A stretch of DNA of 64,000 nucleotides from Emydura subglobosa (GCA_007922225.1 ML679962.1:30611563-30675562), one strand, 5' to 3'. Counted from the stretch's first letter, positions 11,768 to 23,835 are shown. Numbers and translations: made by a program. The notes: generated from the letters alone by a model not told the origin.

Positions 11768-12386
11768 CTAATGATGCTTTCTTTCCTCATCCTTGAAAAG
11801 CAGGGCTATGCAAACCCTGCTGAGTTGAATAAATGTTCTCCCTGACTGCAAGAGCCTGGAGAGCTGCCGTGAATTCTGAACAGTGCTTATTCTCTCAACA
11901 AATTGTCTGATAAAACGGAGAGTATTAATCACATTCCTTAAAAAGTTTGGTTTGATCTCTGCTTCTACTGCTCCTGCTTTAAAAAAAAGCTCTAGCACAA
12001 ATATTTCCCTGACAACATAGCTCAAATATATCACCCCTGAAAGACAATATTTGGCAGGTATATGGTGTAATATCCATCTGTGATTCAGCCGACATTCTAT
12101 CTAATACTTCCAACATATTTCCTATTTTTAAGGTAAGTTTGATTTTCTGCTGAAGGAAATGATTCCCTTTATTCAAGCCCTCTCTCAAATATTTCACAGC
12201 AAGAAGGATGCGATCCATTACTTGGGGAGCCCTCACATTACACACAGCTGTGAGATACTTATGCTTTCCCTTTATCAGCTTGGCTGGAAAATTCAGATAC
12301 CTTGTTTTACTAAACAAAATCAAGGTCAGGGATGTTAAAAACAAATAGATTGGCTGATTGAACTTGATAGCATCATCATTTTCTTG
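11768..12386 (-). pseudogene. Frame-broken ORF remnant, unrecognised protein
   Basis: Two minus-strand open frames abut. The upstream one is open from a stop at 12387-12389 down to about 11985; the downstream one runs to the stop at 11768-11770. They meet at a run of eight A (T on the coding strand) around 11980-11987, so a one-base slip would explain the break. Both parts look protein-like (for example MDRILLAVKYLREG upstream and FIRQFVERISTVQN downstream), alpha-helical and without low-complexity bias. I do not recognise the family. It could be a processed pseudogene, an old captured foreign gene, or chance: open frames of this length are not rare in 64 kb. No start codon context, intron or poly(A) tract confirms any option. 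Confidence 0.35.
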
Positions 12387-12389
12387 TCA

Positions 12390-12695
12390 CTGGTTTTAGT
12401 TTCTCTTTGGCGCAATAAGATTAGCACAGATTAAAGCAATTATTTTGGAGATGTGGACGTTTGGACAGGGGAGCTGTTATGTGCTTGTTTAAATGTACTG
12501 AGAATTTGCTAAACCTCTTCTGTTTCAGGGATGATTTATTCCTAAAAATGTTGTACTCCTCTGTAGATCCACTGATGAAAAGCTCTGTATAAGAGTTAGG
12601 TATTTTTATTGTTATTACAGTTATTCTCTAACGAGACATTTAGTGTTATTCTACAAAAGCACAACAGTTTATTACGCTCTCATTAGCGATACTGG
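12390..12695. other. No gene or repeat recognised
   Basis: AT-rich sequence with no feature that I can support. Confidence 0.5.
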
Positions 12696-12900
12696 GTTTG
12701 ATCCTGATCCCACTCTGGTGGAAATCAGGAGAAGGTCCATTGAAATCAAATAGAGATACACTGCCACAAAACTGGGGAAAACTGAGAAAGGAATAAGGCC
12801 CGTTGTCTCAAATGCTGTGCTCTCAGTTGCACTGGTGTGACCTAAGTGATTGCTCCTGTTTTACACTGGTGTAACTGGGAGCAGAATTTGGCTCATTGTA
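12696..12900. repeat. Diverged palindromic MITE ('GATCCTGATCCCACT...GTGTAACTGGGAGCAGAA')
   Basis: Starts with GGGTTTGATCCTGATCCCAC and ends with TTACACTGGTGTAACTGGGA then GCAGAATTTGGCTC. These are end modules of the palindromic repeats in which a LINE-free inverted core surrounds CCATTGAAATCAA. The arms pair only partly. Confidence 0.5.
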
Positions 12901-13342
12901 TTGATAAATAGTGGCTCACGTAAGGGTTCTTTTGGTGTTCGGCATCTGCACGTGGGGCCCGCTCTGTGTGCCAGACCTTCACCTGACAGCTGCCAAAACA
13001 GTGTCAGCGCCTCTGGGTGCTGGGGACTAGAAGCGGGATGGACTTGTCACTCAAGGCTCACCAGCAGGGAGGGGCCAGGTGGGGAGCAGAGTGGCAGAGG
13101 CAGGGGCTCCTGGAAGGTGACAGTAGGGGGCTCCCTCAAGGGCTCCGGGTAGTAGGACAGAGGATGCTCACCACAGCCTGTGGAAAGAAATTTGGGGTCC
13201 TGGTACATCATGGTCACCCCTTCCATTTCACTTGGTTTACACAGATGTTACAGATGTTTTGGGGGGCCTCCTGAGTTTGGGGCCCCAGTACAATTGTCTC
13301 CCCTTTCCCTCCTCTCATCAGCCCTGATAAGGGATAAGGAGT

Positions 13343-13344
<2 letters not shown>

Positions 13345-13379
<35 letters not shown>
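13345..13379 (+). repeat. (GT)n microsatellite
   Basis: Uninterrupted GT dinucleotides over 35 bases; the open frames across it (poly-CV, poly-HT) are artefacts. Confidence 0.98.
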
Positions 13380-13381
<2 letters not shown>

Positions 13382-13699
13382 GGCAGGCAGGGTTCCTGGG
13401 AGGGAACGGTAGGAGGAGCTTTAGGTTTGTGGTGGGTGTGGCCAAATTTGTTTGTATTCCAGAGGTGGCAACCCTGCAGTGTTATCCAGCGTATCCATAA
13501 ACGTCTTTGTTCCAGGTTTCATTCCAGAGATAAGTAAATTAGCCTGCTGCTGCCTCTCCGTCAGCCTTATTGTTATCTGACAGGTTGGATTTATGTCGCT
13601 GGTTGTAACTGGCTTGTGTTAACAGTTTTTTCCTTAAACTTTGAACAACTGGAAGTAAAAATAAAGTGTGTTTATAACATAAAAACTGCTACACGAAGT

Positions 13700-13765
13700 G
13701 CCATGTCACCTCTGGAGGCCCAGTTCAGGAAAGCATGTGCTTAACTTTGAGCAAGTGCTTAAGTG
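13700..13765. repeat. Fragment of 'GCATGTGCTTAACTTT' palindromic repeat
   Basis: Has AAGCATGTGCTTAACTTTGA followed by GCAAGTGCTTAAGTGC, the core modules of a sauropsid palindromic MITE. Related modules occur near 29.7 kb and 63.07 kb. Confidence 0.5.
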
Positions 13766-14003
13766 CTTTCTTGACTGAAAAAGCAGCCGAGACCCTTAGA
13801 CTGACTAGAATACATTGAGTCTAATTTACTGCTATGACTGGGTCCATTGTGGGTGCACCTAATGCACAGCCATGCTGGATATGCCACAGGCATTCTTTGT
13901 TGGAACTGTATCGTTCTATATGATGGTGCGATCATTTTAACTGCAGGTGCCATTGGAATGTCAACTTGTCCTGCCAGTCCGCTGAGCGATCTTTTAACGT
14001 TGA

Positions 14004-14071
14004 GTGAAATTCTGACCCCCTTGAAGTCAAAGGCAAAAATCCTATTGACTACAGTGGGGTCAGGATTTCAC
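14004..14071. repeat. 68-bp palindromic repeat
   Basis: GTGAAATTCTGACCCC at the left is mirrored by GGGGTCAGGATTTCAC at the right (15 of 16 pair), with TTGAAGTCAA and TTGACTACA inside. The same repeat is present at 55211-55281. The arms could form a stable stem. Confidence 0.8.
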
Positions 14072-14290
14072 CTCTTGTGTTTGACAACTCAAGAGTGAGT
14101 GTCCCCAAGCACCCGAGATGGGAATTCTAAATGACAAGTAGAGAAGAGAAGTCTGTGTGCGTTTAGCAAAGTGCAGCCCCAGGAAATACACCCAGTAGGA
14201 AACAGATCTCAATATGTACAGACTATGAACTGGGCCTGAATGAGAAGAATGAAATGAATGAAAACATTCAGCTGCTTCCTGTTGGTTCCG

Positions 14291-14425
14291 GTTCATAGAT
14301 TCATAGATTCCAAGGTTCCTAGGGACCACTGTGGTCATCTAGTCTGACCTGCTGTACAACACAGGTCATAGAACTTCCTCAGAATAATTTCTAGAGAATG
14401 TCCTTTAGAAAAACATCTGGTCATT
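14291..14425 (-). mobile_element. CR1 LINE 3' end fragment
   Basis: The plus strand begins TTCATAGATTCATAGATT, the complement of the short direct repeats that end CR1 elements, then GGGACCACTGTGGTCATCTA and GTCTGACCTGCTGTACAACA. CR1 copies are typically 5'-truncated like this one. CR1 is the dominant LINE of turtles, crocodilians and birds. Confidence 0.85.
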
Positions 14426-14436
14426 TAGCCAACTAG

Positions 14437-14512
14437 GGCTCTGATCTTGCAGGTTACTCTGTATAGAGCTTCACTGAAGTCAATGGGGTTCCATGCCGGT
14501 GCAGGGATCAGT
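14437..14512. repeat. Diverged palindromic MITE fragment
   Basis: Contains CTCTGATCTTGCAGG, TTCACTGAAGTCAATGGGGT and GTGCAGGGATCAG, the two ends and core of the 'TGATCCTGCA' palindromic family. Confidence 0.55.
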
Positions 14513-14519
14513 CCATGCA

Positions 14520-17500
14520 GATTGATTTGCAGTGATGAGGACAATGTTTCGCAGCAGAGCAACACGTGTTGGTCTACTGGTGCCTATGGCTCTGTTAGGA
14601 TCAAATTAAGGATCCAGGGGGAAGTACCAGCGCCTGCGCACAAACATCTTTGGGGGAAAATTACGTATAATATGATACCCTTTGATTGGGGTACAAACCC
14701 ATTAATTTTCAGCTGTGGTGTTTTGTTTTCTGAAGTGGGGGTAATACACAATCCAAGCCTAAAGCATTTAGAGACATATTTCATTCTTTTTGCTCCAATA
14801 GTTTTGCCTATATTCAGTCTTTCTAACCCCTGAAAATTCCAAATCTATAGATTTGATAGCATTAATGTAGAAACACCTCTAAGAATAATATGCTGTTATG
14901 TTATTTGCAAGCCTTTGTTACATTTCTAAGACCACAGCTTGACCTTTGAAGGAAGGTATTCAAAGAGACTGACTTGTTTGCAATAAAATATCAGTAAACT
15001 TGGGTCACCAGACAATATTTCTGCTAGTTGTTATGGTAAGTACTAGCTCTGTGCATTTGGGTTTTGCAGGGATATAAAGGCACCTGAACATCTCTGTATT
15101 TGTATTTCTGTGTTCATGGGTTTCATTAGTTGTTTGTTTTTTCCCCCTGAGAACAATTTATGGGTCTTAAATAGACCCATCTATGGTCTTCTTGTAATAT
15201 TTCCTCCATTCTAGAGTGTGAGTCCACCAAGTCTCATTTCATTTCTGCCACATCAATGACTCCCACACACATTAAACTAACAAACAAACTGTGACACACA
15301 AATTCTTGTAATTCTAATAGTAGGCCTTGCACACACTTCTAGTATATACCTTTCATCTTCTCTCTGCTTTACAGCAACAGAGGAGTGCTTTGTTTAAATA
15401 GCTCTGTCTTGAAATTTGCATCTTTGGGCTTTAGTCCGTGACCACAGCAGAAAGCAGATAAAAATCACTGAGCCTTTTCACCTTGCTGTAGGGAACTTGC
15501 TGTGATAACTCTTGAAATGCCTTCTGAAGATGTGGTAGAAAGGATATAACATGAAGTTCCTGTGCTCCTCAACTAGAGGTCGCTAGGACATCAAAGAACA
15601 TCTCAGAGAGAAAAAACCATAAACTAAGGAATCCTATTTGCAATTAGGCATTACAGTTTTATTCTGTATTTGATATGAAGATTTTTAATATGGTTGATTA
15701 TCATTAAATGATATAACTCATTGAGTAGGGATTCTCCTTGAGTTGTTTGCAATGTGACCAAGCAAGTCAAGAATTTGTATTGCCTATTTTTTAATTGCAT
15801 GTCTGTGGTAAATGAAAATATTGCATGCAAATTTTGAAGAAGAAGAAAAAATATTGTTACTTTTTGGGTTTCATTTTTCCTTAAAATAATTCAGAGTGAT
15901 GCATTTCCATATGGTACATAGTTATAAAAATAATTTTTAAAAAATGTTTTTATTGCTAAATTGTTGAAGATATTTTCTTTTCAGTCATATGAGCACTTTC
16001 TGTTTTTATGAGGTGGTAGATAAGGTACTTGTTGGAGAAAAAAATCTGCATCTAAAACAAAAGGTGGTTAAAAGCAGACTGCTTTACAAATTGGCTCAGA
16101 GTGGTATTTCCCATGTTCTTACAACTTCATGGGGCCTATAATAGATGATTCGTTTACCAATAAAATACGACTTTTAGGAATTTTATGGAGTTTAATAGAA
16201 TTGTTTTCCCCATATTTTAAGATAATCCATATTGTTTCTTTAATAGTACATTAGCGTTTCTTTTATTTTTGTTACACTGAATTATTCTGTGTTAAACGAT
16301 AGAGGAATGGCTCATTTTGACAATTAGGAAATAAGCTATAGCTTAGCATAGTCTCTTTTTGTTCTCGGACACATAGGAATGCTGTCTGGTGTCACATTGT
16401 TATTTTAGAAACCAGTTGTTCTGACCTGTACTCTGAATCATCCTTCTATAGAAGCATGGCACAAAGGATTCTGTTTATATTCTTTTCAATGTGTTCTAGC
16501 CCCAAAATAGTTCTCATTTCCTTTATCATGACTAATGCCTTTGCTGTGCGGTTTTGCTGAGATGCTTAGTTCAGCTGCATTCGTGACCATGATTAGTGCA
16601 TTTGTCTCCAGCTAAAGTGCTGATTCTGATTTAAATGCTGCACGTTTTAGAGCTGTGCTCTCATTCTTTATGAAGGGGAAATCGTAGGGTTCCCAGCAGC
16701 CTCTTGCCTTGATTTAAGTTCATGTTTGCTCCATGAAGAAACCCAGGCACAGACTTCTGCACACTCAACTGATGTGGGTCCTAAATATTGGGTCTGTATT
16801 CCACCCACACACTGGTTTTACATGGGTGGAATTTCTCCTGATTTATACCAGGGTAAGCAGGAAGGGAAGCAGGGCTGTTATTTCTAAATGGTAAAGTATT
16901 TTGAACAACTGAGAGAATTGATTCCCCATCACTAATGCCTAAGTGGTGCAAACCTTTCATAACAAAACATCAATCTAGATAAACAGGCCTGCTGTCAGCT
17001 ATAGTTAAAACGCCCAAACATGGGCTGGGTTAATTGAGATCTGAGCCATGTCGGCCTAGAATAGAGCAAAGGTTAGTGTGAAGTATAAGCTAATGGAAAC
17101 TCAGTTTTTGCATGCATTTGACTCAAAACCAAGTAGAAAAGAGTGATTTCAGCTGAGTTTCACTTTGGGCTTTAGGATCTGGATGACTGTTATGTTAAAA
17201 CAAGGAAAACGACAAGAAAGAAGAAAGTAAAGTCTCCAAGAAAGACCTCAGTGTGCATATGTGCATGTGTGCGTGTGTTCTTTCTCAGGACAAAATGGCT
17301 GCTCTCTTGGCAGACAAGAAGAGTTCTTAAAAGTGTAGCTGCCCAACAAAGTGGTGGTTCGTTTGAGCTACATCCACCGCAATTTGAACCTAAAATGCAG
17401 AGGGATAAGCCCCCGTTAAATGGAAATAAGGCTCATGGTGTCAACTAAACAGTGCAGGCTCACATAGCCCTTTTTGTGTCATAGAAACAAAAATATATCA

Positions 17501-18450
17501 CTCTAAAAGATTGACTGGCTGCAGAAATGTGACAAAGGTGCCTATGAAATGATGCAACTTGGCTAATGAAGGGGGGGTTATGGGTTGTCATTATGCGGTT
17601 GGAGGAGGGGAGAAGGTTACTATTAATTTATGCCTGGAATTGTCATCCTGCTGTAAAGTGGATGTCATATAAAGTGGCCTTCTCCTCTTACAGTTCTGTT
17701 CCCTGGCCTAGCTCCTCCATTAGAGCCTCTGTATAGCAGCTTCTGTGAGGTCAGGAGAAGGGTGAAGCATGCCACAGGGCTGATACATTCTTCTTCTGTG
17801 GCCAACCCAAACTCCTTCTCTTGTTGGCAATGAACTCAAACCACCGATCCATTTGTGCAGTATCGCCAAACGCCCATCTCCCCGCTCTATCGATGTGGTA
17901 CCCCTAACTGGCTAATGTAAATCAGTGCCAGCATAAAGGAGATATTAGTAGAGGGCAGTCACTGATCGGAGGCAGAACAGAACAGCTGCCTCTAAACAGC
18001 TGCAGTGCAATATTGCTTTATGAACTGGCAGCTCTTTGTTGTGCAACTCTGTTGGTTAAATGTTCAACTCAAGCCTGCCAGTTCCGGAGCAGAATGATGA
18101 CAGGCCATTACCTTCATCCTTGGTTACCTGATCAGCTTTGAAAATGGGAAATGTAAGCTTCTGATGAGATAAAAAAGGATTTTCATGCATTTGAACATTG
18201 AAGGGAGAAGAAAAGGAAATGCAGTGTGTAGCTTTCCTACTGCCCCTTTCATAAAATAGTAACATAGCACACAGTATAAGCCCTGCACCTGGTGCCATCT
18301 TTCTCACAATTAAAATGTTGTTGCATGTGAATTTGGACAACACCTTTAAATCAACAGGAGAAGTTGACTGAGAAGGTGAGAAACTTAATTTAAGACATGT
18401 TGTTAGGCGCAGGTGTTAGTGCACTAGAAAACTCCTCTTCCTATTTTAAT
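14520..18450. other. Long AT-rich stretch without recognised genes or young repeats
   Basis: Nearly 4 kb with stops in all frames. The part from about 15.6 to 16.35 kb is very AT-rich and free of any repeat module I know. Repeat-poor stretches of this kind can contain conserved regulatory DNA, but nothing in the sequence alone proves it. A short purine/pyrimidine alternation (TGTGCATATGTGCATGTGTG) lies at about 17251-17275. Confidence 0.5.
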
Positions 18451-18451
18451 C

Positions 18452-18756
18452 TGTTCTTATCATTTGTGTTTCTGTAGCTCCCAGAGACCCCAGCTGAGAT
18501 CAGGGCCCCATTGTGCTAGGCCCTGTACAAACGCATAGTAAGAGACAGCCCCTGCCCTAAGGAGCTCAGGATCTAAATAAACAAGACAGACAAAGGTAGT
18601 ATTATTATCCACACTTTACAGATGGGGAATAAGGCACAATGGGATGAGGTGATTTGCCCAAGGCCACCGTAGGAATCTGTGACTGAGCAAGGAATTGAAT
18701 TCACTTCTCCTGGGTCCCTGTCTAGTGCCTTATCCATGAAATCGTCCATCCTCTTG
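18452..18756 (-). mobile_element. Near full-length MIR-like CORE-SINE
   Basis: Reversed on the plus strand: tail with CAGGGCCCCATTGTGCTAGG and AAGAGACAGCCCCTGCCC, then core ACTTTACAGATGGGGAATAA and GATTTGCCCAAGGCCACC, then head with TAGTGCCTTATCCATGAAA. This is one of the best preserved copies in the window and clarifies the shorter pieces at 2.4, 38.7, 42.8 and 60.2 kb. Confidence 0.88.
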
Positions 18757-19090
18757 AAGTGGAGCTACTAGGTTGATTTTGTAAATGTGAAATTTTAAAT
18801 AGTTGTAGCTACCTCTGTCCCGCACGGTGAGCACAGAATGGGTTGTCAGGCACTCTTCAGTCTCATCAGTCTCCTTTCTGACCGTCGGAGTGGCCGAACT
18901 TTCCTAGCTGCTTTCCAAGTAGAGTAATAGGTGAAGGCAATGATGTGATGGTGGGATGAGTGTTGCCTCTGGTATGTTGTTGAATAAGAAAAGCAGGGTA
19001 ATTTAGAGATGGTGAGTACCTAATGGGAGTTGCAGGAGGCCAACACATGTCAAGATCAGGCACTTAAGAAGTGATAAAATAGATGAACAT

Positions 19091-20138
19091 TGTCACAGTT
19101 TAGGGCAACTGCACCTGTATTCACCCTCCGTGTCCAGCAAGGGCATCCACTTCTAGGCTTCTGGTTCCTCAGCCATCACCTCACTTGCGCAGAGCACACG
19201 TCTCCCTCCGTCCTGACAGGGCTACTTCAAGGCTGTGCTGTTCCCTGCCTACAGGACGCATTCCCTGGCAGCCTCAGCCAGCCTGCTTGGCCTTCTTCTG
19301 AGAGGCTATACACAGCGTAACCCCTCCGGTTAAGTTACCACACAGCCCTTTGTAAGCAAGTACATTTATTCTTAAGGTGAAAGTATTACAGAGAAAACAT
19401 ATTCAAACAATAAAAGAACCTACACACATGCTAATAAGGTAATTAGAGATTACCCCAACTCCACCAAGGGCTCTGACAGGTGAACATCCTTCAAAACTCA
19501 CCAAGAGTTTTTCTGTGGTCACAGGTTCATAACAGCTGTTATCTCAGAACAAAAACACCCAGGACTCTGAGTCACTCCTGTATCTAGCCTGGATCTTTGA
19601 TCTGTGAATAGGTATTTCATAAACAGTGGGTTTCTTCTCAGGGTATAGCTTCAAAAGGTTGGGTCTGGCAGTAGAAATTAGCACTGCCCCCCTCCCAAGT
19701 ATTTTCTAGGAAAACCACTCTTTTTTCTCTTTTATTTTCTTATTTTCTATAAAAACCACACCAAACTTTTTTTTTTAATCTCAAATGTTCCTTCTTGTCT
19801 GGCCTAATGTTTAAAAAACTCATTTGAAGCTCATAATGCTTCCCAGGGTTCACATTATTATGTCTCCACCCAGAGATGTTATGTACAATCCCAGAGTAAT
19901 ACGTGAATATTTGCCTTATTAACACAACGCACTTCTAAGCTACTTAAACTTAATTTAGTAAGGTTTGTCCAGGATATAGCAGGAAATTGCCATATATGTC
20001 AGAAATATGAAACCCTCAGTATCTGAGTAGAGTACATTTCGTACCCTAAGACACTACATTACTTGCTAAACACAAAAGGCCATCTTAAACATTCCTACTT
20101 AGACACCATATTGGAGCCATGCATCTGAATACTTCACA
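19091..20138 (-). mobile_element. Probable retroviral-type LTR, reverse orientation
   Basis: The block starts TGTCACAGTTTAGGGCAA and ends ACTTCACA, so on either strand it begins TG and ends CA. On the minus strand a polyadenylation signal AATAAA lies in TTAAGAATAAATGTACTTGC (near 19367), placed about 280 bp before the TG/CA boundary, as in a long LTR with R-U5. The 5'-end motif read on the minus strand is TGTGAAGTATTCAGATGCAT. I found no clean short target duplication, no primer-binding site and no gag/pol sequence next to it, so it may be a solo or truncated LTR. I recall the 19.1-19.4 kb part as repetitive in turtles, but that is recognition only. Confidence 0.45.
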
Positions 20139-20162
20139 TTTTTAAAGTATATTCAGTCTCAA

Positions 20163-21425
20163 CGATAAACACGATTTGTTGGGAAGAGTCAACCCAACTT
20201 TTGTAAGGTGAAGTCATGCCTCACCAATCTATTAGAATTCTCTGAGGGAGTCAACAAGCACATGGATAAGAGTGATTGAGTCGATATAATATACTTGGGT
20301 TTTTAGAAAGCTTTTGGCAAGTTCTCTCACTAAAGGTTCTTAAGGAAACTATGGAATAATTCTCTGTGGAATAATTCTCATAAATCAGTAACTGGTTGAA
20401 AGAGAGGAAACAAAGGATAGCAATAAATAGTCAGTCTTCACAATGGAAAGAGGTGAAAATTATTCAAGATTGTTAAGTCCAGGCAGGACAGAGAGATCTC
20501 ACAATACTGGATGACTGGGCAACAGAATGGCAGATGAAATTCAACGTTGATAAATGCAAAGTAAAGCACATTGGAAAAAATAATCACAACTATAGATAAA
20601 CAATGAGGGGTTCTAAACTAGCTGTCACCACCCAAGAAAGACATCTTTGTGTCACCATGGATAGTTCCTGAAAACTTCTGCTCAATGTATAGCAGTGGTC
20701 AAAATGGCTAACGGTATGTTAGGAACTATGAGGAAAGGGATCGAAAATATAATGCCACTATATAAATCCAGGGTGCACCCACACCTTGAGTACTGTGTCC
20801 AATTCTGGATGCCCCATCTCAAAAAAGATATAGTGGAATTTGAAAATGTTCAGAGAAGGGCAACAAAGATGATCAAGAGTATGACTTCCGTACAAGAAAA
20901 AACTAAAAAGATTAGGGCTGTTCAGTTTAGAAAAGAGATGACTAAGATGGGAGATGACTAAGGTGGGATATGATGCAGGTCTTTAAAACCACGAATGGCA
21001 TGGGAAAAGTGAATAGAGAAGTATTATTTATCTTACACACAGAACACAATGAAATTAATAAGCAGCAGGTTTAATACAAACAAGAGGAAGTACTTTCTCA
21101 CACAGTGCAAAGCTAACATGTGAAACTCTTTGCCATGGGATGTTGTGATGGCCAAAAATATATTGGATAAATAAACTGGATATGTTCATGGAGGATAGGT
21201 CTATCAATGGCTGTTAGCCAAGATAGTCAGGGATTCAACCCCATACTTGGGGAGTTCCTAAACCTCTGACTACCAGAAGCCAGGAGTGGAAGGTAGGGCT
21301 GAATCACTCCATAATTGCCCTGTTCTTTCATTCCCCTTGATGCTCTGCTATGGACCACTGTCAGAGACAGGATACTGTGCAAGATGGCCCATGTTCTGAC
21401 CTGCTATGGCAGCTCTTATGTTCTT
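20163..21425 (+). mobile_element. CR1-type LINE, 3' part with internal deletion
   Basis: Collinear with the reverse-transcriptase 3' half and 3' UTR of a turtle CR1-type LINE. Readable pieces in order: CATGCCTCACCAATCTATTA (20215), an ACTGGGCAACAGAATGGCAG block (thumb region), the frame at 20695-20961 with HPHLEYCVQFW and VQRRATKMIK, then the non-coding tail ending CTTATGTTCTTA. The frame is broken by many stops. Around 20455 the sequence passes directly from the AATGGAAAGAGGTGAAAA module to TTCAAGATTGTTAAGTCC; in relatives the catalytic F/YADD box lies between these, so roughly 150-200 bp are missing. A dead copy. Confidence 0.9.
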
Positions 21426-21539
21426 ATCATGGCTTTCTCCCCTATTCTCCCGTGGTTAATACTTTAACATTTCTGAATAATGCAGGTCCAGTGCCTGACT
21501 GGCCAAAAGGTGTTAAGTTGCATGGTACTAATATTATGG

Positions 21540-21632
21540 CACTTATTCCAGGGCAAATACAACTTGCTCCAACTCCAGAAGGAATCAGTGGGAATCTTCC
21601 CATTGATTTTAAAGGGAGCTGAATTGTGCCCA
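21540..21632. repeat. Diverged palindromic MITE fragment
   Basis: Has CAGGGCAAATACAACTTGCTCC, then GTGGGAATCTTCCCATTGAT and GGGAGCTGAATTGTGCCC: degenerate inverted ends around a short core. Confidence 0.4.
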
Positions 21633-21674
21633 TAATGCACACCTCTCTGAAACTCCAGGTAATTTATAGTCTGC

Positions 21675-21765
21675 TATCTCAGGCTAATGGTTACATGGTA
21701 GAACACTTGCCCAGAACGCTGGAGACCCGTCATTAGTCCTATTAGTCTCTTCTCTGCATGGAATT
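21675..21765 (+). repeat. Possible tRNA-derived SINE head
   Basis: CTCAGGCTAATGGTTACATGG then TAGAACACTTGCCCAGAACG and GGAGACCCGTC, followed by TTCTCTGCATGG. This order matches a tRNA-like head (A box, anticodon arm, then a B box here interrupted by about 15 bases). No complete cloverleaf, so not a tRNA gene. Confidence 0.45.
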
Positions 21766-23735
21766 ACTTTATCATTGTTTATAGCCTGTGAAATCTGGGT
21801 CCCTCCCAACAAGAACGTAAAGTAGAAAACTCTCCCTATGACAATTTTCATACATCTGGTATCATTATAAATGTTTGACGCTACTAATGATAAATAGCAT
21901 TTTGTAGCAGTAGCTATTTTCTTTCTATGTGATAGGACAGCTGTAGAGTTTGTAATTTGATCATTTGTTCCATGTTCTGCCTTTGGCGTAATGACTGCAA
22001 CAGGGAATTCTGCTTCAAATCTGATGGCGCAGTATAGCCCATGTTTTTAACTAGAGATCCGTGTAGGTAATTAAATACCCACTGCCAATCTTTAGGTAAG
22101 GATGAGGAGAGGTTTTAGGATGAGGAGGTTTGTAGGCTTTCCCGATATCTCCTGCTCTTGAAAGGTGAACCTGCTTGGATAGCAGGAAAATATCCATCCT
22201 TAATCATCTACTTTTTTCTTCATGGGAAACAACACAGAAATCCTCTGGGCTTCATTCTGCTTCAGTCATAGTCAGTGAGAGTTGGGTCATTGGGAACAGG
22301 CCCAGGCCCATAATGTATAGTATTTATTGGACATATTGATCATGTATAGCATGGTAACACTTAGAATCCTCAACCTGATTGGGGACACAAAATAATAATC
22401 ACCGTACAAATATAGAGGTCCAGATTTCCAATCCCTTTACTCATGCTGGGGACGCACGCTTACTTCACCATTAGTCCTGTTACAGCAGCAGGACTTTTTG
22501 TGGAATACCTTTTACTCTATGTAGCTAAAGGCATCAGAATCTGGCTCATTGTTAATGACTGTCCCTGCTTCAAAGAGCTTTCAGTCAAAGAGACAAGCCA
22601 TGGGAAGTCAGGATGGGAGAGAAAGGATGAAGTAACAAGAATAAGTTGACGTGTACAAATTTCATTGCTGGTCAGTAGCAGAATATCACAATTCGCCAGT
22701 GCCTAGCCATTAATCCGTTGTAATGATGTATCAGTGAATTCTTGTTTCTTTCTATTTAGGCAGGAAGAATGTTCTCCCCATTAGAGTCCAGGGTCCTGAG
22801 AACCTTTGCTTTTTCCACATTCTGATGGAGGTTTCTGTGTGTGCACAATGTAGAGATGCTGTTAGCAGAGATACACAGTAATGGGCCCAAATGACCTAAG
22901 CTTTTATCTGGCAGGTGAATCACAAAGCTAGGAAATAGGTATCTTAGTGGGAAAAGTTATTACCTTCCCATCACAAAAGCTTGACGGATGAGCTCAAGTC
23001 TACTACTTCTAGCATTAAAAGCAAAATGTTTCAACCTACTGATTAGTCCTTAGACACAAACCAGATCTCTGGATCCACTGTGCAAAATATTAGTCCTCTG
23101 GGACACTGTCCCATAGTTCACTCTTTAGAAGAACCTTACATCTCATAAATCTGTCACTCATTTCAAACAAACATTCTGTTTGCATCAGAAATTACTTCCA
23201 GCACTTGATATGAAATATTCTGCAATATGTTGTAAAACGAGGGCAGAATTCAGTGTTTAAATCAGAAAACCAGTTTTATTTAAAGGGATCATTTATTGCT
23301 ACCTTCATGCTGTGTTTTTATTGCCAGGATATTTGTTACAGTTCTTTCAGTTTTGAAAATGTAAGTTGGATTTTCTCTTTCAGGTTGCCATCTGGTGTGC
23401 TGCTAACAGTCTCAGAGAGTAAGAGGCCATCTGTTAATACTTTTCCAGGAAGCTTTTTATAGAGCAGTGAAGTGGCAAATCTCAAAAACACATTGTAATG
23501 ACTTACAAGATCTTGGGTATGTGAACAAGTAGAGGCTGATATTTTATTTCTATCGGCAATATTAGCTGATCAGGTGGGAAGGAAAGGAAGAAACAAAAGA
23601 AAACCTACACACAAAATGCACATGCATCCAAATTTTAGTGGATCTGATGCATGTATGAAATTTTTCTGTTTTCACATAAAATAATAATGAACCTAACTGT
23701 GAAGTCCTCATTCAATTTATACTTAGTCTATACTC
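21766..23735. other. No gene recognised
   Basis: AT-rich. A fragment near 22255-22290 (CATTCTGCTTCAGTCATAGT) resembles a palindromic-MITE end. Nothing else is supported. Confidence 0.5.
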
Positions 23736-23835
23736 AGGCAAGACTCTCATTGATCTCAATGGGAATCTTGCTTTAATAAGAACCGAATAAAAATATTAAT
23801 TAAAACTCAATAAGTGTTTCAGAATTTGGCCCAAT
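23736..23835. repeat. Diverged palindromic MITE fragment
   Basis: Has CAGGCAAGACTCTCATTGAT, TCAATGGGAATCTTGC and a TTTCAGAATTTGGCCC end. Confidence 0.5.

Noticed and set aside
13248..13445. Frames with poly-CV or poly-HT stretches
   Set aside because: Translations of the GT microsatellite.
21675..21765. tRNA gene
   Set aside because: A-box and partial B-box only, no complete cloverleaf; a SINE head is more likely.
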